Source of the DNA: Batkoa obscura
Taxonomy: Eukaryota > Entomophthoromycota > Entomophthoromycetes > Entomophthorales > Batkoaceae
Direction of reading: 5' to 3'
Length of the DNA: 64,000 nucleotides
Assembly: GCA_030770535.1 (NCBI GenBank)
Contig: JASVEC010000043.1
Span: forward strand, 62,001 to 126,000
A program made the translations under genes and the position numbers. The notes below the pieces were generated by a model, which searched no databases, had not been told where the DNA came from, and saw only the letters and a list, made by a program, of their open reading frames with translations. This document shows, in pieces, positions 36,395 to 48,315 of this stretch; position 1 is the first letter of the stretch; the number at the start of each line of letters is the position of its first letter.

Positions 36395-39300
36395 TTATTT
36401 TGGATCATTAGAATTAGATAAACTATCTATTTCCGATTTCCTAAGTACTGAATCAATATTAGGATTCTCTACATTTGGATTTAAAAACATCTCTTCTAAT
36501 GAACGAGGCATTTCAGCTGGTGGAGGAAGATGTTGAGAATTGACTGTTTGATGAGAAAGAGTTGAGATAACCGTTAGTTGAGGATTAACTGAGTTATCAT
36601 ATTTAGGTGTCGAAGTACCAGAGTTATTTGTAGCAAGCTGAGGTTGTTTTATCGAACGTGCAGGAGTTGATATACCTGATGGGGTAATATTTGGTACTTC
36701 AGAAACTCTAGAATCTCTCTGACCTGCTTTTTGTATAGCTAAATTCAATAAATTCTGTACTGCTACTTCTCCATTTTGTAAAATTAGTGAATAAAGATGG
36801 CCATTTGGATTGTTCAAGAGCCTTTCCGGGGCATCGTATTCGACCACTTTACCTTTGTCCATAACTAATACTTTGTCGGCTTCAATGATTGAATTCAATC
36901 GATGGCCAACAAACATTACTGTATGATTAGCAAAATTTTTATTGATAACATCCCGGATAAATCCTTCCGTATGAAGATCTACTGCTGAAGTAGCTTCGTC
37001 TAAAATAAGTATCTTACAATTCAATAAGATAGCACGAGCTACACAAAACAATTGACGTTGTGCAAAAGTAAATACAGTACCATTTTCAACAATCGGAGCA
37101 TCCAACTGTAACTTCATAGAACGCACCTTTTCAGCTAAATGAACCGATTCTAAAGCATGCCATATATTATGATCCGTGTGTAAGTTATTAGGATCTAAAT
37201 TAGACCTTATTGTACCATAAAATAAAACAGGCTCTTGTGGTATAACAGCTATCTTTGACCTTAGTTCGAATAGTTCGAGATGTGATATATCTACCGAATC
37301 TATTTCAATAGCACCATCTGCTACTTCAACTAATCTCAATAAACTAGTCAATAGCGTTGTTTTTCCAGATCCCGTGCTTCCGACAATGCCAACTTTACTT
37401 CTTCCTTGAATAACAAACGATACATTTTTAAGCACTGAAATCTCATATCGATGATACCTCAGTGATACATCCTTAAATTCAATTGTTCCATTTTCTGGCC
37501 AATTTTCAGGTGGTTTAATATCATCTAGACTAGTTGATCCTTCTGGAATAATTGAACTACGATAATGAACTAATTGATCCACGCTCCATATTGAAGAATG
37601 AAAATCTAATATAGATTGTGCTGTCATATGACCAAAGAGTAAAAGCTGTAATGCATTGGTCAATGCTAATCCCGTATCCCCTTTAGTAAGTGTATAGTTA
37701 TCTTCTAATGCTAATAAAAGTAAAGCAGCAAAATAAATGAAAAGAGAAGATAATAAATCAATATATAAAGAAGTCCAGCATTTCACTAAAGTTAATGCAA
37801 GTAAGGCCTTATTAGATTGGTCTATTTTAACCATATTAAAGGCATCAAACCTTGACTGTACTTTATAAATACGGATGGAATGAAGCCCTTCTAAAGTTGC
37901 TGAAAGATGTGAAAACATAGGAGGTCTTGAAGAAGCTTCATATAGCTGTAATTTATCTTCTACTCCTTTCCCATACCACATAATAAATATGGCCGCACCT
38001 ATCAATAAAATTCCTGGGATAAATAAAAAGGGAACTACGATACAGGCTATCAAAAAGGTCCCTAAAACTAACGGGAAAAATTGAAGGGCTTGAAATGAAC
38101 TATCCCACATGACTTCATCTGCTATATGTAGATGTCTAGCAAAAGAGTGCAATATACGTGAAAGCGGAGTGAATTCAAAGTAAGACATCGGTGCAGAAAT
38201 AATGGGTAAAAGCATATTTTTATGAAAAGAGTTACTTTTGGATACACTTACGGATATTAAAGCAATACCACGGATAAATACGCCAACAATAAAAGCTACT
38301 GCAATATATGAATAGACATCTAAGTCATGTCCAAGTTCACTAAATGGCTTATTTGAATCTATTGTAACCGTTAACCAATAGTCATTGTATATTCTTATAG
38401 CATGTACGAAAAGAGAGAATATAACTGTTATCAAAGTTAAAGTCAATCCATAGCCTTCTTTAAAATATTTCAAATAAAGCTTCCTTCTTAATTTCCTTCT
38501 TGCTTTAACTCTTTCTTCTTCATCTAAATAATCATCTTCATCTGGATTATCTTGATAATGTAAAGAATGTATAGTAAGTTGATTTCTTTCCATAGCTCTC
38601 GCTAAAGCATTATTTTCTGTTTGTACTGTTGATGTATTGATAGCTAAACCAGCACCTCCAATCACTGACATTTGTGTTTTGTCGATGATTTTACTAACAA
38701 TTTCATTATGTCCACTCATATCTGCACGCTCCAACATCCGAGATACTGTAATTTCATTAAGTTCAGCTTGTGTAGCAAGCGGGTTGCCTTTTTCAATTGT
38801 ATTAGTACGTGAAAAACTAACTGAAGGCATAAATGTTTTTTCATTTCCCTCCTTTGTTTCATTATCATTTTCTTCAACTTGATCCTCTTTTTTTGAGTCT
38901 TCGGCTTTTGGCATAAAATTATGATTGACTGCTCTTCCACTATTTTCCACTATTTTAATTAAAGGCTTGTTGGTATAACCATTACCATTATCATTGCTTG
39001 AACTTAATACTTCGATGGACTTCTTTGATTTTCATTATTAGGTAAATCTGAAAGTAAAAAATCATCCCCAAGTACATCATCAATACCATTTGGATCTTCA
39101 ATTTCAATACTTTCTCCAACCAAAGCTGCAAAATCGATATCTGATGCCATAAGCTCTTCATATTTACCTTGTTCAGTACATTTACCAGATCTCATTACAA
39201 AGATATGATGACAATAGGGCAAAAAGTGAAGTTGATTTGTTACAAAAATAACTGCTTTATCTTTTAACAATCCTTGTATACACTCCTTGAAAATATGTTT

Positions 39301-41292
39301 AGCAACTCTAGGGTCCATAGGACTAAGTGGATCATCCATTAATATAATATCCGAATCATTATAAACGGCTCTTGCCATACTAACTCTATGCCTTTGTCCT
39401 AATGTAAGGTTATATCCTCTTTCTCCAATTTCTGTTCTGTCGCCATTGGTTAAAGCTTTGAAATCTCGATTTAAAGCACAAGCTTTTACAATTTTACGAT
39501 ACTTATCTGAGTCGAATTTGGAACCAAAAACTACATTATCTCTTAAACCTGCACTTAAAATCCATGGCTCAGATGGACAATATCCCATACGTACATCTGG
39601 TTTTAAATATACATCACCCCTTTTAATACCATTTGGCCCTAAAATCATATATTAGTCTATTGTGCTTATACTTAATTTTATAAATTACCATAAGTGCACT
39701 TAGGATTGATGATTCTAGTAAAAAGGGTTAAATACAAGCATTCATAATAATAAATCTAAGTTTACTTCCAGCTCCTACATCACCAACAACGGCAAAAATT
39801 TGACCTTTATGAATTTTTAAAGATAAATCCGATAAAACTGGTTTGGCATCGACAGACCATGAAAAAGAGGCACTATCCTAAGTAATATAAATAAAGCGAA
39901 ATTTACAAATGAATAATACAAACCAATTCTAATAATGGACTACTATCATCTTCAGTGCTTTCTTCTCTCACTGTAAAAGTGGATGCTAATGGTTGTACTT
40001 CAGGTCGACTTAAATATTTTTCCAAGTTTTTGAAAGAGGACAAAGAAGCTAAATTCATTATTAAGTCATATTCCTTGAATTTCAACTATTGATTACCTCT
40101 TGTTGTTTGTATCGAAATAGGCAGTAAATATAGTGGATATCTATAGAAAGTTATTTTTTTTCTAAAAAAACAAGTTAAATTACCTTAAAGTATTGAAAAT
40201 AGAAACCAAAGCAAACACCATCTCAGCTTGAATAAAATTATCTGGATAAAGCATACGATAAACTTGTAATGAAGCTAAAGTAGCTAATACGGGTGCACCA
40301 AACATAACGACCATCAAACTAGAACGAATAAAAAACTCTGTACGTAACTGACTGATTTCTTGTTTGCGTACATTAGAAATACGCTCTTTAAAGTGAGCTT
40401 CCCAAGCGTAAAATTTGACTAATTTAATAGCAGTTAAAACTTCAGACATCAGATGTACTCTTTCTGAAGTAGTCTTTGATCTTTTTTGTGATAATTTAGC
40501 AGCATATTGACCTAACATATATTGAACTGGGAATATAATAACCAAAATACCAAGTACTGGTAAAGCAGCTAAACCTAATTCTACAAATGACAATGCTATT
40601 ATTATTATAATTTCTACTACTGATGACCAAAGGGAATGATAATTAACAAACGCTTCTGCAATACTATTACAATCATCCCCTACTAACTCAACAATGTCAC
40701 TGATTTGACCAGAAACTGAATGGATCCTCAAAGACTTTCGATAAACCAATACCATGATACTTGATCGAACTTGTATCCCTACCCTTGTACATTCTGACTT
40801 CAAATGGTGGATACAAATACTAGCTAAACTACAAGATACAAAAAGTGAAAGTGCTACTGCATGGCCAGCACCATAACTAATGTATGGAAAAAAAGCAAAA
40901 TAATCTTTGGAATTTCCTTCCGTATTTGGGTCGTTAGCTAACTTATTAAACTGAACACGTATGATTAAAAATTTAAGTAAAACATAACATCCTAGGTAAG
41001 TTAATATTATCCAAAATATTTTCCAAATACCTAAGAATAAATATTCTTTTGCAAAAACGTTATAAAATACTTTTTTTAATGAAGGTACTTTATCTTTTTT
41101 TTCAAATTGTTCACGCCACGCTTTATCAAGCCTTTGTCCATTATATTTCGAGGTGTCTTGTACTTTTAACTTGATTAGGTCTAGATTTGGGTCATTGCGT
41201 TGACGATATACTTTTAATAATTGGAACACATCGATGAATAATAATCTTTTGAAACGTACGAGTAAACTTTCGGTCGGTTCTTTAGAGCTCAT
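36395..41292 (-). CDS. ABCC/MRP-type ABC transporter
   Basis: Order on the minus strand: TMD1 (41292-40180, six helices, ending with EMVFALVSIFNTLRYPLYLL), a short exon, NBD1 (about 39880-39004), then TMD2 and NBD2 (38950-36395), total near 1330 aa. NBD1 has Walker A GDVGAGKSS (split by an intron), signature LTLGQ, and LMDDPLSPMD, with Asp in place of the catalytic Glu as usual in MRPs. NBD2 has GSTGSGKTT and LILDEATSAVD, but FTFAQ where LSxGQ is expected. There is no TMD0. The C terminus carries a Ser/Thr/Pro-rich tail of about 150 aa. Known role: ATP-driven export or vacuolar sequestration of organic anions and conjugates. The NBD1 second-third exon join lacks one base (near 39640-39690). 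Confidence 0.92.
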
Positions 41293-43337
41293 TCTAACTG
41301 ATGGTGAATCCTTTTTTGATTTTTTTGGTTAGATGGCCTAAAGCTAAATGGAACTTTATTAATAATTACTCTTTAAAACGAGTTATTTTAGATATAGGTA
41401 ATCGTTGATTATTGACTTTTCTTTTGTATTTATGTATCCTTTCGTGTTAATTTGTTCCACTATATTATGTTGGGTTTGAATGTATCTTATATATGATCAA
41501 AATACTAATAATTGAACACTTTTATTCAACTTCTTTATTTTTATTGTAATTGATATACTCCTGAAATAATAGTATCCTTTATTCCTACCTTATAAAATGA
41601 AATTAAATTAAGTAAATATTAACTAAAGTAAATTATAAAGTTTCAAAATTAATTTAGTTTTTAATTTATTTTGATTTATTATTGGTTAATTAGCTCCTGA
41701 TCAACCAAATAAGTAGAATTTACTCTTTTTTTTAAGTTTTGCTTGTTTGGGTTATGGAAATAATAAAATAAAAGGTTCTATTTTTTGGCTGGGTTTTTTT
41801 TAGTAATAAAATAGGAGGTTAAAATTGATCATATTTTTATACTTTTTTATCTAACATGATAATAACAATATAGTATCAACTGTAATTTTTTATTCCATAA
41901 ATAGTTAATTATTATTTTAATACGCTAAAATGCTAGTAATAGTAAACATAACAGCCATCATCATCTATACCGTCTACGCCATGTTTATAATTTATAAAAC
42001 CTTACCACAGCCAAATAATAGTTAAAACATTATTTGTTTAATCTTATCTTTTATGAAAAAAGTTATCAAATATTACTAAGAACTAGAATTTATACGTCTT
42101 TTGCTCTTTTTAATTTGCATTTAATTTCTTTTGAGTAAATTTAAGAACTGTGACCTAAAATAAAACCCTTAAATTCGTTCAAAAGAGATCAAATACAAAT
42201 TAAAATCAAGTCAACTAAATACAAATGTAATTTATCATTTAACCATCATTCAAATGACAACAAACACACCTTGTTTCTACTATAACTATTGTGTCATTCT
42301 ATTGAGTTTTTAATCTGTTGTTTTAAATTTAATGAAATTGAGTAATGTTTTGTTAATGATACGATTTTTTAGTTTTAAAGAAAATGAAGAAATTTAAAAC
42401 TTCAGATATTCAAACAATTAACTTAAAATTTAATAAAGAAAAAAGGTTACATTTTAAATAGTGAAGATGGCGCTTTTTTGGATATAAACATGCCAAATAT
42501 GTCAAGTATGGTAGTAATGTTTATTTTGATAATAATAGTTTGTACAGAATTATAGATAAAAAATTGGTCTATTAGTTTTAAAATTTTAAGCTTTTAGATT
42601 ATTTCTAATCTGAGTTTAAAATTTCATTAATAAAAAATTCATTTACGATTTCAATTACAGATAAACAATTATAATATTGATATAAGACTCTAGTAAAATA
42701 AGTGATAAAAATAGATAATGTGGTTTTAAAAGTAATTTTTACGAAATTATTAAGCGTATTAATAGTCGATACTAATTATTGTACAATAACCTCTTTCTCA
42801 TTATAAAACATAGATTTACCCCGAAATATTAACATAATCATTATAGTTCTATTTATTTATAATATTAGTTTTTAACATGCTTTATACTTTATGCTTTATG
42901 TTTTATGTTCTTTAATATTAAGACCTTGCTACTTAAATATACTTTCTATCTATCTTCAAATTATACAAATAGTATAAATGGTATCATGATAATAGCATTT
43001 AAAACTACAAAAATTGTAATGCTTTTTTTACAAAATAAAGGAGAGATTTATGGAGTTTGAAATTTTAAACCGGTGAATTATTATATTGAAAAGCTTAAAC
43101 CGCTTATAAAAACATATCTTTTTTTTGTCCTTATCAAGTATGTTATTTTTAAAATTTCACAGTGAAGGAGAACGTTATAATACTATTGACTCAGTAATTG
43201 ATAACTACAAAAGGTTTGACCAAAATCCAAGCTTACCATCTACATATTTGCTAAAAATTTCAATGCATTTTTTAAGCAACTTAAAAATAGAGTGACATTG
43301 CCTTTCTTATTTTACTAACAAAATTTTAAAATTGTAA
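41293..43337. other. Intergenic region between ABCC transporter and SET1
   Basis: About 2 kb shared upstream region of two divergent genes. A 31-codon ATG frame at 41930-42025 is listed separately; otherwise nothing is recognisable. Confidence 0.5.
41930..42025 (+). CDS. Possible micro-protein with one membrane helix
   Basis: A 31-codon frame reads MLVIVNITAIIIYTVYAMF and then a short KTLPQPNNS-type tail: one hydrophobic helix of about 19 residues. Unusually for this window, several codons end in C (GCC, ATC three times, ACC, GTC, TAC). That local bias is the only reason to list it. I recognise no family, and chance is the likelier explanation. Confidence 0.2.
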   Translation: MLVIVNITAIIIYTVYAMFIIYKTLPQPNNS

Positions 43338-46300
43338 ATGGAGCTTGAAAACCGAAGGAAAGAAGAAGAAAGTAACGAAACTTTAATCAAAAATAATGAA
43401 ACTGGAAAACCCAGTGAACCAGCCTTAGAGATCACTGATACCACGGTGAAAAAAGAAGATCCTCTAAGCTTAAAAGATAGGAAGATAGAACTTGATTTAA
43501 ATCAAGAGAAAACAACGGATTTAGAAATCGAAACTCAAGTAACTCAAGTTACTGTCCATAAAAAGATAATTGATGTCGAAGATGACTGGAAGATAGATTC
43601 AACCATTGAAGACCCAAGACTAATAAAAAATCGACCAATACGGCTAGTGAACTTTGCATACAAACAAAGCTACTTGACTTTTTTATCTGAAGTTTGTTTA
43701 CAAGTAAACTATTATTACTCATAATTTAAAAGAACCCAAACTAATCTTAGTTAGCAAGATCAAAACACGATAGGGCCTTTTGAAGCGAGTAGTATATTAG
43801 TAACGAATATACCGTTGTCTGTATCGTCAGAACAATTAGCTAAGAAATTTGTAAACTTTGGTAATATATTGAAGATTGAAATGCCGCGATGTAACTTCAC
43901 TTATTCAAGTCTTGGAGTTGCTAAGATAGTTTATGGTACTGGTTCTTTATTGGATCCTGAAAGTGCTTATTCTGTTAATTTAGCTATTAGTTGTCAAAGG
44001 CCAATTTTTATCGAAGATTCCGAGTTGAAAGTTCGAATGGACCCTAGAGGCGAACTATTTAATAATGAAGTAGAGATACAAAGAGAGAAGATGAGCTCTC
44101 ATTTTGCTCATATTATGAATGTCAACAAACATCAGATTTTCGAAGATGCAAAGAGCCATAGTTCATATAACAAAAAGAGTGAAGTCAATTATAACCAGGG
44201 TGAAAGCATAATAAATACTTCCCGTGTTGAAAGCAATGAACAAAAACATTCAACTATACCAGAAGCTCAGAATATTGAAGGAAGAATAGTGACTCAAATA
44301 GGTGATATATTTGAAAAAGAGGTAGAAACTAATCCAAGTAAAAAAAGTAAAAGCTTAGATGAACAAAGTAGTCACGCAATATCGAATGATATGAAATTAC
44401 AAGATAACGACACGAATATTTTAAAAAATAACCAAGATAATGATATTGACTATCAAACTTTTGCAAATAATAAAAAGAATGGATCAAATGACACGTCGAA
44501 TGAATCGAGTATACCTGCCGAGTCCAAAGAATTTAAAATACATTATGAAAATGGAACTGTAATGACCAAATCTTTAACAAATTTTGAAACTACATCAACT
44601 TATTCAGTGGGATATGACCAAAAGGATACAAATTATAAAGCATACAAAGACTCACCATTAAAAAATTCATGGAACAGTTATAATGATTTACAAAAAAGGG
44701 AAGAGGATACCAAATACCATGAACAAAATAGTCTAGAAGAAAATGATCTATATGATAGGAAAAGGTATTTAGATACATATGAAAAAGATAAATTTGAACA
44801 TCGATTAAGTCCAGAGTATTCCGGATATAGTCAAGAATATAGTGACATTAAATCCAAAAGTCATTTAAATTCACCTTGGAGAAAGGATAGAGAAAGTGAT
44901 CGAAATTCTAGGTATATAGATAGTTATTCTAACAGATATATAAGAAGAGATGACCGATTGGATAGCCCAAGCTATCCTTACTCAAAAGAGAGCTGGAATA
45001 ATAGGAATAGAAGATATGATGATGGGTATAACTCACCTTGGCGTAGTAGTCGTCCCAATTTTTATAACTCTTCTAGAAGAGATAATTATGATTATGATAA
45101 AAGAAATGAATATTGGTCTGAAAGAGCCAACTATAATGAAAAATCAAATGCGGATAGTTATAGGAATGGTAGTTGTATGGATTTGAAAAATCAAGCCGTG
45201 AATAAAGTTGAAGATTCGGAAGATTCAGAAGAAGTAAGCTTAGCGTTATTTTATTTTAATAAAGTAATTTATAATTTATTAGCCGGATAAAGAACCTGTG
45301 GAGTATTGTATTGCTTTTGATTCTAAATTTTTACCTTTGTTTCTTGCAAAAGAAGCTGATCTAATGGAGCATTTCAAAGATTTTTCACCTACACAGGTAA
45401 GCAGTATAGATATGATTATTTATGATTATTAATTTATTATGATAGGTAACTAAAGAAAATCGATGTTGGGTAGTGATATTTTCGAATAAAAAGAATGCTA
45501 AAAGATGTTCCAAAAGTGATTTGGCAAAAGGGTTTCTTACCTATCGATTAATTGGAAAATTACAAAAATTAAATGAATTTCGAAATCCAGAAACGAAATT
45601 AAATACAGAACAGAAAACAATGAATTTTCATAAAAGATTACCATCCTCTGGATTACCAACATTTAAAAAGATTAGTAATTCTTTAAGAAAAAAAGAGAAT
45701 GAAGATAATAAAGGATCGCAATTTAATTCTCCAATAATCAAAAGTAACTTAGATAGTAATAAAATCATAAATGATGGTTTATCTTCAAGTACAAATAATG
45801 ATGAAGATAAATCAGATAATAAATCAATATTGAAAATAATTAAAAACAATAAAAAAGGGGATTTATATAATGAAAGTATACTATCACCAAATGACGATAT
45901 CAAAAATGAATCAAGTTCAAAACAAAACCTAACAGATAAAGTCAGTAAACGAAAATCAAGTAAAGAAGAAGAGGAAGATATTTCAGATTCTGAATTTGTT
46001 GATTTGTATAATGAAGATGAATTAAATTTTCCCGATTTTAATGAATTACCCAAAAATTCCACAGGATCAGCTAGAACACAAGGATATTATAAAGTGACCG
46101 AAGTCATGAAAAGATATAAATATCGATTTAGTTTATGGCAGCTATTCGAGGCCAAGCTTATCGTTTAGGAAAGTGGATTCCCTATTCTTCTACTGCCCAA
46201 AATCTAGCCCAACAATTAGAGGATGGAGCTAGTCGAATAGTATTAGCCCGATCAAGTATTCATGATTGGGGTTTGTTTGCAGTTGAATTAATTCAAAAAG

Positions 46301-46659
46301 GGGAATTAGTCATTGAATATGTAGGTGAATTAATACGATCTCATTTAGCGGATGTTCGAGAAAAACATTATTTAGCAAATGGGATTGATTCTAGTTACCT
46401 TTTTCGAGTTAATGATATGTATGTTATCGATGCCACTACAAAAGGTAATATTGCTAGGTTTATTAATCATTCTTGTACACCGAATTGTTCAGCTAAAATT
46501 ACTATGGTTGATGGTAATCTTAGAATCCTTATTTTTGCTAATTCGGATATTAGAAGGGCAGAGGAAATTACATATGATTATCAGTTTCCACTGGAAGATG
46601 AAGAGCATAAAATTAAATGTTTATGTGGTACAGTAAAGTGTAGAGGGTATTTGAATTAG
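43338..46659 (+). CDS. SET1: Histone H3-K4 methyltransferase Set1 (COMPASS)
   Basis: Exons 43338-43703, 43755-45233, 45283-45396 and 45446-46659 give about 1057 aa. An RRM follows GPFEASSILVTNIPLSVSSE (about residues 125-190); a long Arg/Asp/Tyr/Ser-rich linker comes next; a second RRM-like or SPOC-type unit lies around CWVVIFSNKKNAKR; the n-SET region has GSARTQGYYKV; the SET domain has HDWGLFA, EYVGELIR, DATTKGNIARFINHSCTPNC and EEITYDYQFP; the post-SET CLCGTVKCRGYLN closes the protein. Known role: catalytic subunit of COMPASS, writing H3K4 methylation at promoters. Near 46125-46135 the frame must gain one base (in a T run) to enter the SET domain; probably an assembly indel. Confidence 0.93.
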
Positions 46660-46910
46660 ATTCAAAGCACTAGTCAAGTATGAGTTCATGGAAGAGTTTT
46701 ATAGGTGTGGGTATTTTTTTGTTTCTGGGGAGCTAATTTTTGGGTGAAATATTTTTAATAAATAAAATTCTATTATTTTAAAATGTTTATTAGTAAATTT
46801 TTGAGATAGTAAGTATTCCTTAACAAGAATTAAAATTTCGTTGAATTTCCAAACATTCAAAAAACACTCAAATTTAAAAGCCTACAATTTTAGTTTTTTA
46901 TTGTTGTAAA

Positions 46911-48209
46911 ATGAGTCATCCAAATAAACCAGTACCTACCCCATTTGAAGAAAGTATAGATCAAAACCAATTCAAAGAAAGGCAAAAACAGGAAGAAGAA
47001 TATGTTCATAAAGTATATAATGATATTGCATCTCATTTTTCTAATACACGATATAAGGTAAGGAAATTAATAGTTATACAAAATAAAGATGAGAACAAAT
47101 AAAAACAAAGACACATAATAACGTATAATATGAAATAATAAAAATAATAAATAAAACAATAAATAAAATTAAGTTCAATTAATGGATTGATTTTTTAATT
47201 AATATAAATTAATAGCCTTGGCCCATTATTGAAAGATTTTTAAATTCTTTACCAGAACATTCTATAGGAGCAGATATTGGATGTGGTAATGGAAAATATA
47301 TGGGAGTGAATAAAAAATTAATGGTTATGGGAAGTGACAGGTAGGTTGTAGTTAATTTTTATTGAATATTTAAATGCTATTTATTTTAAAAAAAGTAAAG
47401 GCTTAGGATAAAGATTAAATATTAAGGATAGAAAATAGAGAAACTCTAGAAATTAATAATATTTAATTAAACTTGAATTTTATTTAGGAGTTCCAATCTC
47501 ATTGAAATCTGCTCTGAACGAGGCTTTGAAGCTTTAGTAGCTGATAACTTAACCCTTCCATATAGGGATAATGCATTTGTAAGTTCGAATTCACATTATT
47601 ATATATATATTGTATTTTTTATACTATTATTATTATTATTTGATTAACATTCTCAAGTATATTAATTATCCGATTCTTTTTTAAAATTTAGGATTTTTGT
47701 ATCTCAGTAGCAGTGATTCATCATTTAACTACTAATGAACGTAGGAAAAAAGCAGTGCAGGTAAAAAAAAGAGATGGAAGAGGATTTATAGATAATTTGA
47801 ATTAATATAATTTTCATAATAATATAGGAATTAATAAGGATTATTAAACCAGGCGGTAAATTATTAGTTTATGTTTGGGCCTTAGAACAAAAGGTAAGGG
47901 TTAATATTAATATTAGAATAATTTAATTTTATAATGATTAGTATTTTATTTTATTTTCTATTAATATTTTCTATTTAAATTGTTTAGAGTCGAAGAGATT
48001 TTGATCCTAATGTTCAAGATGTTTTAGTGCCTTGGGTATTAAATAAATCATTTACTCAAGATAATGAAGATAAAGTTTATCAAAGATATTATCATTTATT
48101 TAAACAAGGTGAATTAGAAGAATTAGTTTTATCAACGGATAATAAACTTCAAATGATCAACAGTGGTTATGATAAAGATAATTGGTATATTGAAGTTATT
48201 AAAGAATAA
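46911..48209 (+). CDS. TRM9: tRNA wobble-uridine methyltransferase Trm9
   Basis: Six exons (46911-47057, 47216-47340, 47488-47578, 47692-47760, 47828-47893, 47988-48209) join in frame to 239 aa. [20 protein letters not shown] leads into [14 protein letters not shown], the SAM motif [12 protein letters not shown], then [44 protein letters not shown] and VYVWALEQ. This matches Trm9/ALKBH8 methyltransferases. Known role: with the zinc-finger partner Trm112 it methylates the carboxymethyl group at U34, forming mcm5U in tRNA-Arg and tRNA-Glu anticodons. The last exon has the [12 protein letters not shown] and NDNWY-like family ending. It converges with the DNA-methyltransferase fusion gene about 106 bp away. 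Confidence 0.94.
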
Positions 48210-48315
48210 AATAAAATAGAATAAAGGAACATTTGTATATATATATTATAATTGAGTTTTATTTGAAATAAATAATAGTAATTTTAATAAATTATTTTAT
48301 TTAATGACAATTTAT

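Noticed and set aside
45628-46062. 144-codon minus-strand frame opposite SET1
   Set aside because: It is an antisense shadow of the Asp/Ser/Lys-rich SET1 linker, giving Ser/Leu/Phe-rich sequence without a motif.
46130-46165. A 26-27 nt intron in SET1 that would restore the frame
   Set aside because: GT...AG ends exist and phases fit, but the length is far below other introns here and it would delete the AAIRGQA segment; a missing base in the T run is simpler.
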